64,000 nucleotides of DNA from Candidatus Poribacteria bacterium (lineage in GTDB: Bacteria > Poribacteria > WGA-4E > WGA-3G), in NCBI GenBank assembly GCA_009841255.1, contig VXMD01000033.1, positions 25,095-89,094 of the forward strand, written 5' to 3'. Shown in pieces: positions 26,469 through 36,200 of the stretch; within the stretch, counting starts at the first letter, position 1; every line of letters begins with the position of its first letter. The notes beneath the pieces were generated by a model. The model was not told the origin of the DNA. It made no database searches and worked only from the letters and a program-made list of their open reading frames with translations. Made by a program: the position numbers and the translations under genes.

Positions 26469-27155
26469 GTGAAGTACGGACTAATTTTTTCGCTGCTTAT
26501 ATTGACAGCGTTTGTATGCGGGATCGTGGAACTTGGTGCTGAGGTAGAAATTGCCCTTGAAGCTGAACTGGCACAAGAAATCGTAGAACCGATGATTATT
26601 GATGATAACAAAGTGGGAAAAGATGCCTCTAATGGAAAATTCATCTGGATGGAAGGTGAACCCGTTGCGGGTGGTGGTGGTGCGGGTCATGCAGACTTTA
26701 TCGTTAATATCCCGGAACCTGGGAAGTACGCACTCTGGGGTCACGTTATCGCCTGGGACGGCAACAGCGATTCCTTCTGGGTGACATGGGAACCCGCCGA
26801 CCCAAAGGAAGATGCACAAGCTACACAGAATACACAGTTCCGTTGGGGTGTTGGGCAAGGTGGCACTTGGCATTGGGATCGCATCAATCACTGGTTAGAC
26901 GGCGGAACCTTCGATCGGGAATGGAAATTCAACAAAGCCGGTGAAACGCTCCTACGTATCGCCGTGCGGGAAGATGCAACGATGTTGGATGCGATTTTCG
27001 TGACGACTAACGTGAAAGCAACAGCTGCGGACCAAGCGAACGTTCGGCTTCCGACCGATAAAGATAGGAAAATACAAATTGAGGGGCTCGCTGTGGACGC
27101 GAAAGGTAAAGCCGCAACCACGTGGGGAGGCCTGAAACAGGTGTATCAATTTTAA
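26469..27155 (+). CDS. exported carbohydrate-binding-like beta-sandwich protein (paralogue 2)
   Basis: 228 aa from GTG 26469, placed 7 nt after AGGAG (a TTG at 26466 is too close). Signal peptide, then the same core as the previous gene (FIWMEGEPVAGGGG, AWDGNSDSFWVTWEPADP, RIAVREDATMLDAIFVT), diverging at both ends. The tail KGKAATTWGGLKQVYQF is a weaker form of the shared C-terminal motif. The 3' end overlaps a convergent frame on the minus strand by about 149 bp. Confidence 0.75.
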   Translation: MKYGLIFSLLILTAFVCGIVELGAEVEIALEAELAQEIVEPMIIDDNKVGKDASNGKFIWMEGEPVAGGGGAGHADFIVNIPEPGKYALWGHVIAWDGNSDSFWVTWEPADPKEDAQATQNTQFRWGVGQGGTWHWDRINHWLDGGTFDREWKFNKAGETLLRIAVREDATMLDAIFVTTNVKATAADQANVRLPTDKDRKIQIEGLAVDAKGKAATTWGGLKQVYQF

Positions 27156-27681
27156 GCTTACCTTGCGGTTCGGTCAGGTCGGTTTGATGAATGAAGTACC
27201 TCTCCGTAGAATCGCCCTCCACTTCGTTACGGGCTACAGGTTTGAGTTTACCCAAGACAGTGGTTTCCTGCAACACCGGCGCAGGCGGATTTAAGGAACG
27301 CACGTCGTTACTCCACAAGGTAAGTTTAAAAATCAGATTGGCGCAGGGTACGGTTTTGATAAACAAGTTGTTGCGAAATAGATAGCACTGCTCCCCGTAA
27401 TCGTTGATACGCCATTGATCAAAACCACGTTCAAACTGGATAACGCGATCAGGTGGGCCGAGGTGAAGTTGTAACGCCTCCGTTGCCCGCTTGTCGCGTT
27501 TCACAAGCGCATACGTCGCATAAGCTAAACCCGAAAGAATCCCACCTAAAACTATTTTCCCTCTTAATTTGACTGAAACACTCTCCGCAGTTGGTGTTAA
27601 TCCCGAGATTAGACACACAATAAGGACAAAAGCACAGATTTTTTTTCGTTTTAGAGAGAAAATATGGCATAAATTTAACAT
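27007..27681 (-). CDS. hypothetical exported protein, convergent overlap with previous gene
   Basis: 224 aa from ATG 27681. Start: basic stretch SLKRKKIC followed by AFVLIVCLISGLTPTAES, a signal peptide or anchor, then a second short hydrophobic stretch (GGILSGLAYATYALV). The middle (HLGPPDRVIQFERGFDQWRINDYGEQCYLFRNNLFIKTVP) looks like real protein. The last ~50 residues lie antisense to the end of the 26469-27155 gene and may be read-through after loss of the original stop. No family recognised. Confidence 0.5.
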   Translation of the reverse strand: MLNLCHIFSLKRKKICAFVLIVCLISGLTPTAESVSVKLRGKIVLGGILSGLAYATYALVKRDKRATEALQLHLGPPDRVIQFERGFDQWRINDYGEQCYLFRNNLFIKTVPCANLIFKLTLWSNDVRSLNPPAPVLQETTVLGKLKPVARNEVEGDSTERYFIHQTDLTEPQGKLKIDTPVSGLPTWLRLYLSRPQRAPQFVFSYLYRSEAERSLGPQLLLSR

Positions 27682-27695
27682 TTGTGTGTTATCTC

Positions 27696-27724
27696 TTGAC
27701 AAAAAAAAACTTGGGGGGTATCCT
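27696..27724 (+). promoter_or_regulatory. sigma-70-type promoter ahead of nadA
   Basis: -35 TTGACA (27696-27701), 17-bp spacer containing A8 and G6 runs, -10 TATCCT (27719-27724). About 145 bp upstream of the nadA start; the leader contains a repeat element. Confidence 0.45.
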
Positions 27725-27745
27725 AATTGGAACGAATAAAAAGAG

Positions 27746-27850
27746 TTATCAGTTCTCAGTGGTCAGTTAATAGTTAAGAGACCTCTGGTACAAGAAACTT
27801 TAGACCCATCAGAAATTTCTTAACTGAAAACTGTTAACTGTTAACTTCTA
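27746..27850. repeat. ATCAGT/CAGT-rich imperfect inverted repeat (copy C)
   Basis: Arms GTTATCAGTTCTCAGTGGTC and CTTAACTGAAAACTGTTAAC flank ~45 bp. Same family as the elements at 8977 and 24303. It lies in the nadA leader, so it would be transcribed. Confidence 0.5.
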
Positions 27851-27868
27851 AACGGAGTGTGTAAAAAA

Positions 27869-28996
27869 ATGACTGTCATGCATTCTAAGGGAGAGACTCC
27901 CGACACAGCAGATGCACCGAATTGTACGACAGAACTGAGCCTTGAGGACGTTAAACAGGAATTATATAGCCGTCACCATCCGAGTTTAACGTTTCTCGAC
28001 ATAGAAGCCCATGCGAAGACGATTCACAAGATACGGACGCTGAAACAGAAACATAATGTTGTGATGCTCGGTCACAACTACATGGAACCACTGGTTTTTG
28101 GACTTTCTGAAAAAGAGGAGCAAGGCGATTCACTCGGTTTGAGCATGTACGCCGCAAAAACAGAAGCCCCCTATCTAATATTTAACGGTGTACCCTTCAT
28201 GGCGGAAACAGCGAAGATCTTAAATCCGAGCAAAACGGTGCTGGTTGCAGATAAAACAGCAGGATGTTCGCTCGCCGATAACTTCGGTGCCGAAGATGTC
28301 AAAAAACTGAAAGCGCTTTATCCGGGCGCACCAGTGATGATTTACGTTAATAGTTACGCCGATGCAAAAGCAGAATCGGATATCTGCTGTACGTCGGCGA
28401 ATGCAGCACATATCGCGAAAACGATGCCAGGGGATACCGTGATTTTCGTGCCCGATATTTTCTTTGCGCAGAATTTGGAGGAAGAATTGAAGGGCGAAAA
28501 AAATGTCGTCTATCCCGGCAAAGACAACACAGCGCGCGGCGCAGTCTGTGAAGTTCATGAAAGATTCACACTTGATGACCTCCTCGGAATCCGTGAATCG
28601 TTTGAAATCCCGAAAGGACATCCTCGTCGCAAACTATACGCGCATTGGGAATGTCGTCCAAATGTTTTACAGGAATCAGATTTCTACGGTAGTACCAGTC
28701 AGATCATGAAGGATATAGGGGAACGTGTTGCAGCGAACCAACTTGAGCGCGCTTTTGTTGCTTCGGAGTGTGAATTAACCTCAAATCTGGCACAGGAGTT
28801 TCCAGCAGTTCAGTTCTGGACAGCTTGCTCGGTCCGATGCTCACATATGGCACAGGTGAGCTTGGGTAAAATAGCAAACATTCTGGAGGCGATTGATCAG
28901 AATGCGGATCTCGGTGAATACGAAGTTACATTGAGTCCTCAAATTATTGATAAAGCGCGCACGCCGATCGAGCGCATGCTTGAAGCGAGTTTATAA
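27869..28996 (+). CDS. nadA: quinolinate synthase NadA
   Basis: 375 aa from ATG 27869 (GGAG 11 nt upstream; an overlapping GTG at 27857 is less likely). VVMLGHNYMEPLVFGLSE, DSLGLSMYAAKT and KTVLVADKTAGCSLAD are standard NadA segments. The three cysteines that hold the [4Fe-4S] cluster are in AGCSLAD, HWECRPNV and CSVRCSHM. The enzyme condenses iminoaspartate with dihydroxyacetone phosphate to quinolinate in de novo NAD synthesis. nadB and nadC are not in the window. Confidence 0.95.
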   Translation: MTVMHSKGETPDTADAPNCTTELSLEDVKQELYSRHHPSLTFLDIEAHAKTIHKIRTLKQKHNVVMLGHNYMEPLVFGLSEKEEQGDSLGLSMYAAKTEAPYLIFNGVPFMAETAKILNPSKTVLVADKTAGCSLADNFGAEDVKKLKALYPGAPVMIYVNSYADAKAESDICCTSANAAHIAKTMPGDTVIFVPDIFFAQNLEEELKGEKNVVYPGKDNTARGAVCEVHERFTLDDLLGIRESFEIPKGHPRRKLYAHWECRPNVLQESDFYGSTSQIMKDIGERVAANQLERAFVASECELTSNLAQEFPAVQFWTACSVRCSHMAQVSLGKIANILEAIDQNADLGEYEVTLSPQIIDKARTPIERMLEASL

Positions 28997-29028
28997 TAGT
29001 TATCAGTTGTCAGTCTCCAGTTACTGTT

Positions 29029-29062
29029 AAATAGGGTTCTAATGTACATTAGAACCCTATTT
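29029..29062. terminator. bidirectional terminator after nadA
   Basis: A perfect 34-bp palindrome: the 17-base arm AAATAGGGTTCTAATGT is followed at once by its reverse complement. With A/T runs at both ends it can stop transcription from nadA (plus) and from the convergent PorV-like gene (minus). A half copy of the ATCAGT repeat precedes it at 28997-29028. Confidence 0.75.
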
Positions 29063-29124
29063 TATTTCACAACTTGAAAATATTTAGGCACCCATCCAAT
29101 GAACGAAGTTCTCACTGATACCTA

Positions 29125-30129
29125 TTAGAAGCGCGTGATGAAAGAGACGCGATGTGCATTGCCGACATACGCGTCTGGCACGAAAGCGTAGTCGAATTGG
29201 AAGTCAATGTTCGCCAACGCATCTTCACCGCTGCGGCGTACACCGATACCGAGTGCTAACCCATCGCTCGGATTCTCGTTCATCCCGATTCGGTATCCAA
29301 CACGCGCAGCAATGCTCTCGTAAAACCACCGCTCTGCCCCGATATGAAAACTCGGATTTGCATCAATGAGCGGGAGGTTTGCATCTGCAACGAATGCCCA
29401 CAACTCACTTGGCGGTACTGTTTCCTCCGCTTCCGCCGCGGGTTGCTTCCACGTTCTATAAGCCAGCCCTGCACGGAGTGCCATCGGCAGATTTTCTCCA
29501 CCGTCTAAGACCCCAGCATTCTGGACAGCAACCCCGATTCCGAGATGATTGTCAAGCAAACGTAGGATTACACCGACATCCGCTGCAACACCATAAGCAT
29601 TCTGAATGTCCAATTGTTGTGAAATCATCTTTGCTGTGCCCCCCACTGACATAGCCGTGCCAAGAGGGTAGGCAAGAGACAACCCTGTAGCGAAGCCTCC
29701 GACTGTCACCGTACTGTCTGGATCTTCTGTGGGTCCCTGTCGGCGTTCAATCTCAGTGAAACTTCCGAGGAAACTCGCTCCCCAAACGAGCCGATCTATC
29801 CGCTGTGCGTATCCAATGGTTTGATTGTTAATGTCCGCAAATGAAAAGTGTTGCATTGCGGTCAGTTCCTGATCATGGACGGCAGTTAACCCCGCTGGAT
29901 TCCAAAAGATAGTGCTAACGTCATTCGCAAGTCCAGCGAAGGCACCCCCCATTCCAACGGGCCGACTCCCACCTTCAATTTTCAAGAAAGCGGCACCGGC
30001 TGTCCCCGCTCCATCGTGGATACTAATTGCGTGCGCGCTTGGGGTGACCGCGATTACTATAAGAAACACCATTGCGATTTTTTTAATTATGTTCCAAGGT
30101 GAGCAGTTTATTTTCATTTTTTTAACCAT
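29125..30129 (-). CDS. PorV/PorQ-family outer-membrane protein
   Basis: 334 aa, GAGGAG before ATG 30129. Signal peptide to HAIS. The N-terminal segment AGAAFLKIEGGSRPVGMGGAFAGLANDVSTIFWNPAGL is the signature of the PorV/PorQ (UPF0164-like) barrels; repeated amphipathic strands follow (GVAADVGVILRLLDNHLGIGVAVQNAG) and the protein ends in Phe (VSFITRF). PorV is the shuttle protein of type IX secretion in Bacteroidetes; related barrels occur widely without T9SS. It lies 120 bp downstream of the giant Ig-repeat gene on the same strand, making that protein a plausible client. Confidence 0.85.
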   Translation of the reverse strand: MVKKMKINCSPWNIIKKIAMVFLIVIAVTPSAHAISIHDGAGTAGAAFLKIEGGSRPVGMGGAFAGLANDVSTIFWNPAGLTAVHDQELTAMQHFSFADINNQTIGYAQRIDRLVWGASFLGSFTEIERRQGPTEDPDSTVTVGGFATGLSLAYPLGTAMSVGGTAKMISQQLDIQNAYGVAADVGVILRLLDNHLGIGVAVQNAGVLDGGENLPMALRAGLAYRTWKQPAAEAEETVPPSELWAFVADANLPLIDANPSFHIGAERWFYESIAARVGYRIGMNENPSDGLALGIGVRRSGEDALANIDFQFDYAFVPDAYVGNAHRVSFITRF

Positions 30130-30165
30130 GGTCTCCTCGTAGGGTGTCCATTTTAATGGTCTTCA

Positions 30166-30247
30166 GTTCGGATTTTCGGAGAAAATCCGAACCTTAACCA
30201 TCTACTCGTCTCCGATACAACATCCAAAGGCACGAGTAGATGGTTAA
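30166..30247. repeat. tandem hairpins, including covarying element copy 2
   Basis: Hairpin 1: GTTCGGATTTTC / GAAAATCCGAAC (30166-30192), 12 bp, 3-nt loop. Hairpin 2: TTAACCATCTACTCG / CGAGTAGATGGTTAA (30194-30208, 30233-30247), 15 bp. The second matches the element at 25658-25712 with paired base changes. They fill the gap between the giant gene and the PorV-like gene. Confidence 0.65.
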
Positions 30248-30249
30248 AA

Positions 30250-33200
30250 TTATTCCACGACCAGCACTTTGCCGACAACGTTCGCGCGATTTCCTGAGGC
30301 ATTGATGGCTTCCAGTCTGAAGACATAGAGTCCTCGTGCGACAGAGATGCCCGCTTGATTCTCTAAATTCCATTTCACCAATTGATCATTGCGCTGCCCT
30401 GATACAACATCGGGATACGTTTGTGAAAGGACCATGTCACCACTCCAATCGTAGATACTCAGTGTGAGCTCAATCGTTTCTCCGCGTGGTACATTAACAT
30501 CAAAGGAGAAAAAGGCAACATCCCGTTTTGAAAGTCGAAGTGGGTTTGGCCATCCAAAGGTCGTGCCCCGGAAGGTAAGAGACACAGACATCGTATACTC
30601 GCCAATGTCGTAAACTTCGTAGTTCCCAGCATTGTCAGTGACCCGGACATCTAAATCGTATTCACCGGAACGTGTTGGCAGGAAGTCAATGGACCAAACA
30701 CTCCACGGTTCCTGTTCTGCATCGCTATCATCAACAGCGGCAACAGGATCTATGGGTTGTTTATCAGGTCCAGTACCGACGATCTCAACGAGCCAGACAC
30801 CGGACGCTGGGACCGAAATTTCGTCTTGACCGATCCGCTGCGTGCCACTTGGGTCGGAGGCTGTGCCTTCTAATGGCAGTGCCTTATCGGTGAGTTCCGT
30901 CTCACCGCCATCACTCGTTATTTCAGCAATAGGCACGGTAGTTTCATACAAAAATTCGGTAGTCAGTGAATCACTCGGTGCGAACCCGAGGAGTTCGGAG
31001 TCATTCCCGATACTCATAACCGTGACTTTATAAACGCCTTGGATCGCAAGTCCATCGGATTTGAAAATGATCGTGTCCACGCCGTTTTGCTGTGTATTCC
31101 CAGAAACTTCGGATCCATCGGGACTTCTCACAATAATCCGCGATTGCGCCAAGTTGACCCCTAAGCCTGTGTCAAAGATATTTGCTTGTATGACAACCCC
31201 ACCAGTTGACGAAACTGCCGTCGGATAATTTATCGCATTGATGTCAACAAGGAGTGGTGCGTCATTGATGAGTAAGGTGGTTGAATCAATCATCGGCGGA
31301 CTGGTATCGTAGATGAAGACCCTTTCATAAGGTTTATCGTCGTTCCCTGCTCGGTCTTTCGGGTTAAGGGTAATTTGATATTCACCATCGGCGGAACCGT
31401 TGTCTGCGAGTGGCACCGTAAGCCGGAAAGTGAGGATACTGTCTCCATCGTCAGATATTCGTCCCGAAATTTTGGTCGGATTCGGTGAGAGACGTTCAAA
31501 GGTTAACCATTTCTCGTCAACGTTTTTCCAATCGATTCCGGACGTTTCATCGGTCAGATTGACGTGAATCTCCGTCAGAGAATTGTTAACCCCAGGTTGT
31601 GTAACGATGAAGTTAACCGCTTCATCCGTCTCAATTTCGGGTGACTGCGTGTCGTAGATGAAGGTCAATCGTTGAATTTCACCACTTCGTCCGGAAGCAC
31701 TGATTGGCGTAAATTCAATGGTATAGACTCCATCTTCGGATCCATCGGTAGCGAGTGGCCGGACGAGGTTATAGATTAACCGGTCAGTTCTCCGCTCCAG
31801 TTGTCCGGCGACGACCTGAGTGGCAGGACTTGAATTGAGTAAACGAAGTGTTGACAAGTGATTTTCGTCGTCCGTTTCGAGGGTTACCTCTATCCGTTCA
31901 AGTGCCTCATTCGCAAAAGCTTCTTCTACTGGTGCTGTAATAGGCTCTGTCGAAACGATGGTAGGCAACCGCCTTGACAAGAGGAAACTCCGCTCAAAAA
32001 TGACAGCGTCTCCGTTGCCTGCCCGGTCAATGGCTCGCACACGGACGATATAACGACCATCCTCAACAAGTTGGTTTGTCGTGAGGGTTAACTCGGTTTC
32101 TCCGTCACTAACGAGTTCACCGGCTATCTGCGCGCCAGTGGGGTCAACCAACATCACCGTCGTTACTGTCCAGTCAATACCACTACCGCCCTCATCATTG
32201 AGAGTCACCTGTATTTGCGTGACATCCTCTGTAAGTAAGGCACCATCAGCTGGCACAGTACTGCTCAGTGTAGGTGCTTGGGTATCATAGACAATCAGGT
32301 GTTCGACTGTGTACGGATTTCCTGCCTTGTCTATTAACTCAATAAAAATAGTGTACTCCCCATCCATACTACCGTCGAGCGGTAAGGGCTGGTCCAATGT
32401 CAGAAAGAGTTGGTTTTCAGTATCGTTAGTGAGTTGCGCTGGGACCAAACCACCGCTTGCATCGCGAAGGGTGACCTCCTGCTCAGACAGTTCGAGGTCT
32501 GCAGGACCGATATCAGCGACAGTGAAGTTAAACTGCGCTAAACTCTGGCTGGTATAGGAAACGGGTTGACTCAAGTCTATCGGATCAGCCGCTATAATCT
32601 CTGGTTCCTGTGTGTCATAAATAAACTCGCGATACACTGTATTTCCCTGCCGTCCCGCTTTATCAACAGGTATAACGTACACGCTATATCTTCCATCGGT
32701 GGTCCCATCAGATGTAAGGGTTATCGGCTCCCAAACGATGAGGTCTGTTCCATTGGAACCCGTTGCTCCGGCAACAATTGTGGTTCCATCAGCCTCTACC
32801 ACTGTGATGTCCGATCCGTCATTCCCAAAGGATAGGCCGGTCTCCGTTGGATCCAGCAGAAGGGCTCCGATGACCATATTGCTTGCGTTGACGTAAGTAA
32901 CATCGCTCCCCGCCTCTGTCTCTATTCCGCCGATAACAACAGAACTGACACGCGGTAAGGGTATATCCAAAAGGAACCTATAATCAACCGCACCTGCTGC
33001 AGCATTACCTGCCACATCTTGCGGCGTGACAGACAGAACATACGAACCGATGTGTTCCAAATCTAAGAAACTGACGGTAATCTCAGAAACACCATCATCT
33101 TCCATTGTGAGCGGGATTGAGGGGGGCGTAGATTCAGCCGCCGAACCAGATACCTCGGGTCCCACCAACGTAATTTGCGTATTGGCAAAATTAATCCGCG

Positions 33201-36200
33201 TCGCCTCTTCAAACCGAACGGTGATACTGTTTACAGGTTCCAAGATATCAGTCGTCCGATTCGGAATAAGCTCGATCGGTGGATCGGTATTAACCGTGAC
33301 CGAGTCTACCTGAGGTGCCTTAGAATCATAAACCACGGTATATTCTGAATCCGAACGATTCCCTGCTTTGTCGACCAGCGATATTTTTGCTGTATACTCA
33401 CCATCAACACTTCCGTCTCGAGGGAACGAGGCAGGAAGTGCCAAAAAGAGTTGATTCGTCAACTCGTCCCGCGTCACAGCGACCGGAACATTAGCACCAG
33501 CAGCATTCAGCACTTCAAGGGTTTGTTTTTCAAGATACAGCCCCGCGGGACCTACATCTTCAATAGTAAACGCAAATTGGAATTGTCTTAAGGCGTTCCC
33601 GATATAAGTAACAGGTTGTTGGTTGAATATCAACGGGGTGGGTGCGGTGATGCGAGGTTCTTCTGTGTCGTAAACGAATTTACGATAGATGATACCCGCC
33701 TCGTTGCCCACCTGATCTCGCGGTGTAATTGAGAGAACGTATTCACCATCCTGAGTCAAGGCTTCGGAACTGACCGTCAAAACAGTTTGCCCATCATTAA
33801 CCGTGGTGATAGGGAGACTGGTCCCATCTTGTCCTGTCAGCGATATAAGCGTTGCTTCAAAATCAACATCATTTGATGTTTCATCAAATACAACAGTCAC
33901 CTGAACCGTAGGTTCAGCAATATATACGGTGCGTTCCTCAATAAGTGGCGTTCCGGATCCGGCTATCACTTCAACGCTTTCAACCGTGGGAAATAGGGTA
34001 TCTAAAACGAGTGGGAATTCTCGTGTGAAGCGTTGTCCCGTAAAATCCACAAACGTCGCCGCTATAATGTACTCACCATCTGCGCTTCCATCACGCGGAA
34101 CAGTGGAAAGACTGGTCCAGGTTAACTGGTTGCTTGCCTCGTCGTGTTTAAGTTCTTCTTGTGGAATCAGAACATCTTGAGGGTTCTTGAGGGTCACCAT
34201 TGATGCATCAAAATCTATACCTGCACCCACATAATCTATTAGCTCAACAACAATCGTCGGTAAACCGTTGACTCTGGTGGTTTCAGGCATCACTAACCGG
34301 ACTTCAGGTTCATGCTTCTGGCTGACAAGGTAAAACTCCCGCACAACAGTAGCACCCGTATTGCCCGCACGGTCAGTTGGGGTGACTTGAATTGTGTAGG
34401 TCCCATCGTCTGAACCATCTAATGCAATCGGTTCCGCGAGGGTCAGTGTAACTGTATCTGTGCCATTACTCGTGATATCTACAGGCACCTCTACATCCCC
34501 GCGAGCGAGCTGGAAAGTACTTTGAAGGAAATCAATGCCACTCGTTAGTTCACTGAGTTTCACCTGAACCTGTGATAACTCTGAGACGGTCTCATTCGCT
34601 GCCGGGACTGTCGAAACGAGGGCGGGAATTTGGGTGTCTAAAACGATCGGAAATTCTTGGGTGAAGCGTCGTTCTGTAAAGTCTACAAAAGTTGCTGTTA
34701 CACTGTACTCACCATCCGCACTGCCATCACGGGCGACAGGGGCTGTAGCCGTCCACGTTAAGGAATCGGGGTTGGAAACCCCTCCTACATTGTGTTCGAG
34801 CTCCTCTTGTGGCATCAGCGTACCTTGGGAATTTTTAACAGTCACCGTTGACGCATCGAAATCAATACCCGCACCCACATAATCTATCAGTTCAACACCA
34901 ACCGTCATCAAATTATTGATTCTTGCTGTTTCAGACGTCGTCAATTGGATTCCGTTGAGCATTGCCAATCGGATTTCGGGTTCATGCTTTTGGCTGACAA
35001 GGTAAAATTCTCGCACAATAGGAACACCCGTGTTGCGTGCTCGGTCAGTCGGAGTGACTTGAATTACGTAAGTGCCATCATCTGAACCGTTTAAAGCAAT
35101 CGGTTTCGTGAGTGTCAGCGTAGCGGTATCTATGCCGTCACTTGTAACGTTCACAGGCACCTCTGTGCCATCGCGAGTCAATTGGAAGTCACTCTGAACG
35201 AAATCGATGCCGCTGGTTACCTCATCGAGCTTCACCTGAACCTGTGATAACTCCGAGATGGTCTCATTGGAGGCTGGCGTTGTAGAAACGAGTGTAGGAA
35301 CTTGCGTATCATAGATAAGTTGGTAAGTGTAAGACTTGGTATTGCCGGCGGTATCTGCTGCCTGAACATCGAGTGTATAGGTGCCGTCCTGGCTTCCATC
35401 CCGGCTCACGATTGGTTCATTTAAGACGTAAGTTAGTATGTAAGTTTCTGTTCCATCAGCTTCATCTCTTACATCTGTCGATATGCGCCCTTCACGTATA
35501 TTAACGCCATCCCCTGATTCCTTGGGCGTACCAAACACAATACTTGTAGATCGCCGCCTGCCGGTAAGGTCAACCCCTATCCCAGCATCTTTAAATTCGG
35601 CGACAAATCCTCTGACGGGCAGATTATAATAAATGGTCTCGACACCAAGGTCAAACGTCCCTTCACCTTCTGCTGGGCTTAACGAAACGAGCCTCGGCGC
35701 GCGGTTGTCGTAAAAGAACTTCACCGAAACTGATGTAGCCGGGTTCCCCGCCTTGTCAATTGCTGTAACCTCAATAGTATATTCACCGTCCTCGGAATCG
35801 TCTCTGCCTAACAAGGGTGATAGGAGATTCCACCGAATTTTACCACCTTCAGCATCCGCCGTTTGTTCTCCCGGTATAACAGCCCCATCGGGTCCTTTAA
35901 GCTCGATAACGGATTTAAAGAGATCTATACCGTCCTCAAGATTATCTGAGAGTACGGCTTCAACAAAATTGAGGCGTTGACTCACACCACCACCGGGAAT
36001 GAGTCCCCCTCTGTTGGTAGAAACTCTTTCTACACTGGGGTTGACGTTATCAAAAGTAAATTCCCTCACGCTTTGGACCACATTTCCAGCGGCATCTAAT
36101 AAGATGAGAATAAGGGTGTACTTTCCATTTTCATCAGGGGTGTCTAAGGGATTGACTAAAGTAAAGGTTAAGGTTCTGGCAGTCTCATTATAATTGAAAT

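Noticed and set aside
30632..36193. Many plus-strand frames of 60-95 codons opposite the giant gene
   Set aside because: They are antisense shadows of a single long minus-strand frame with clear module structure.
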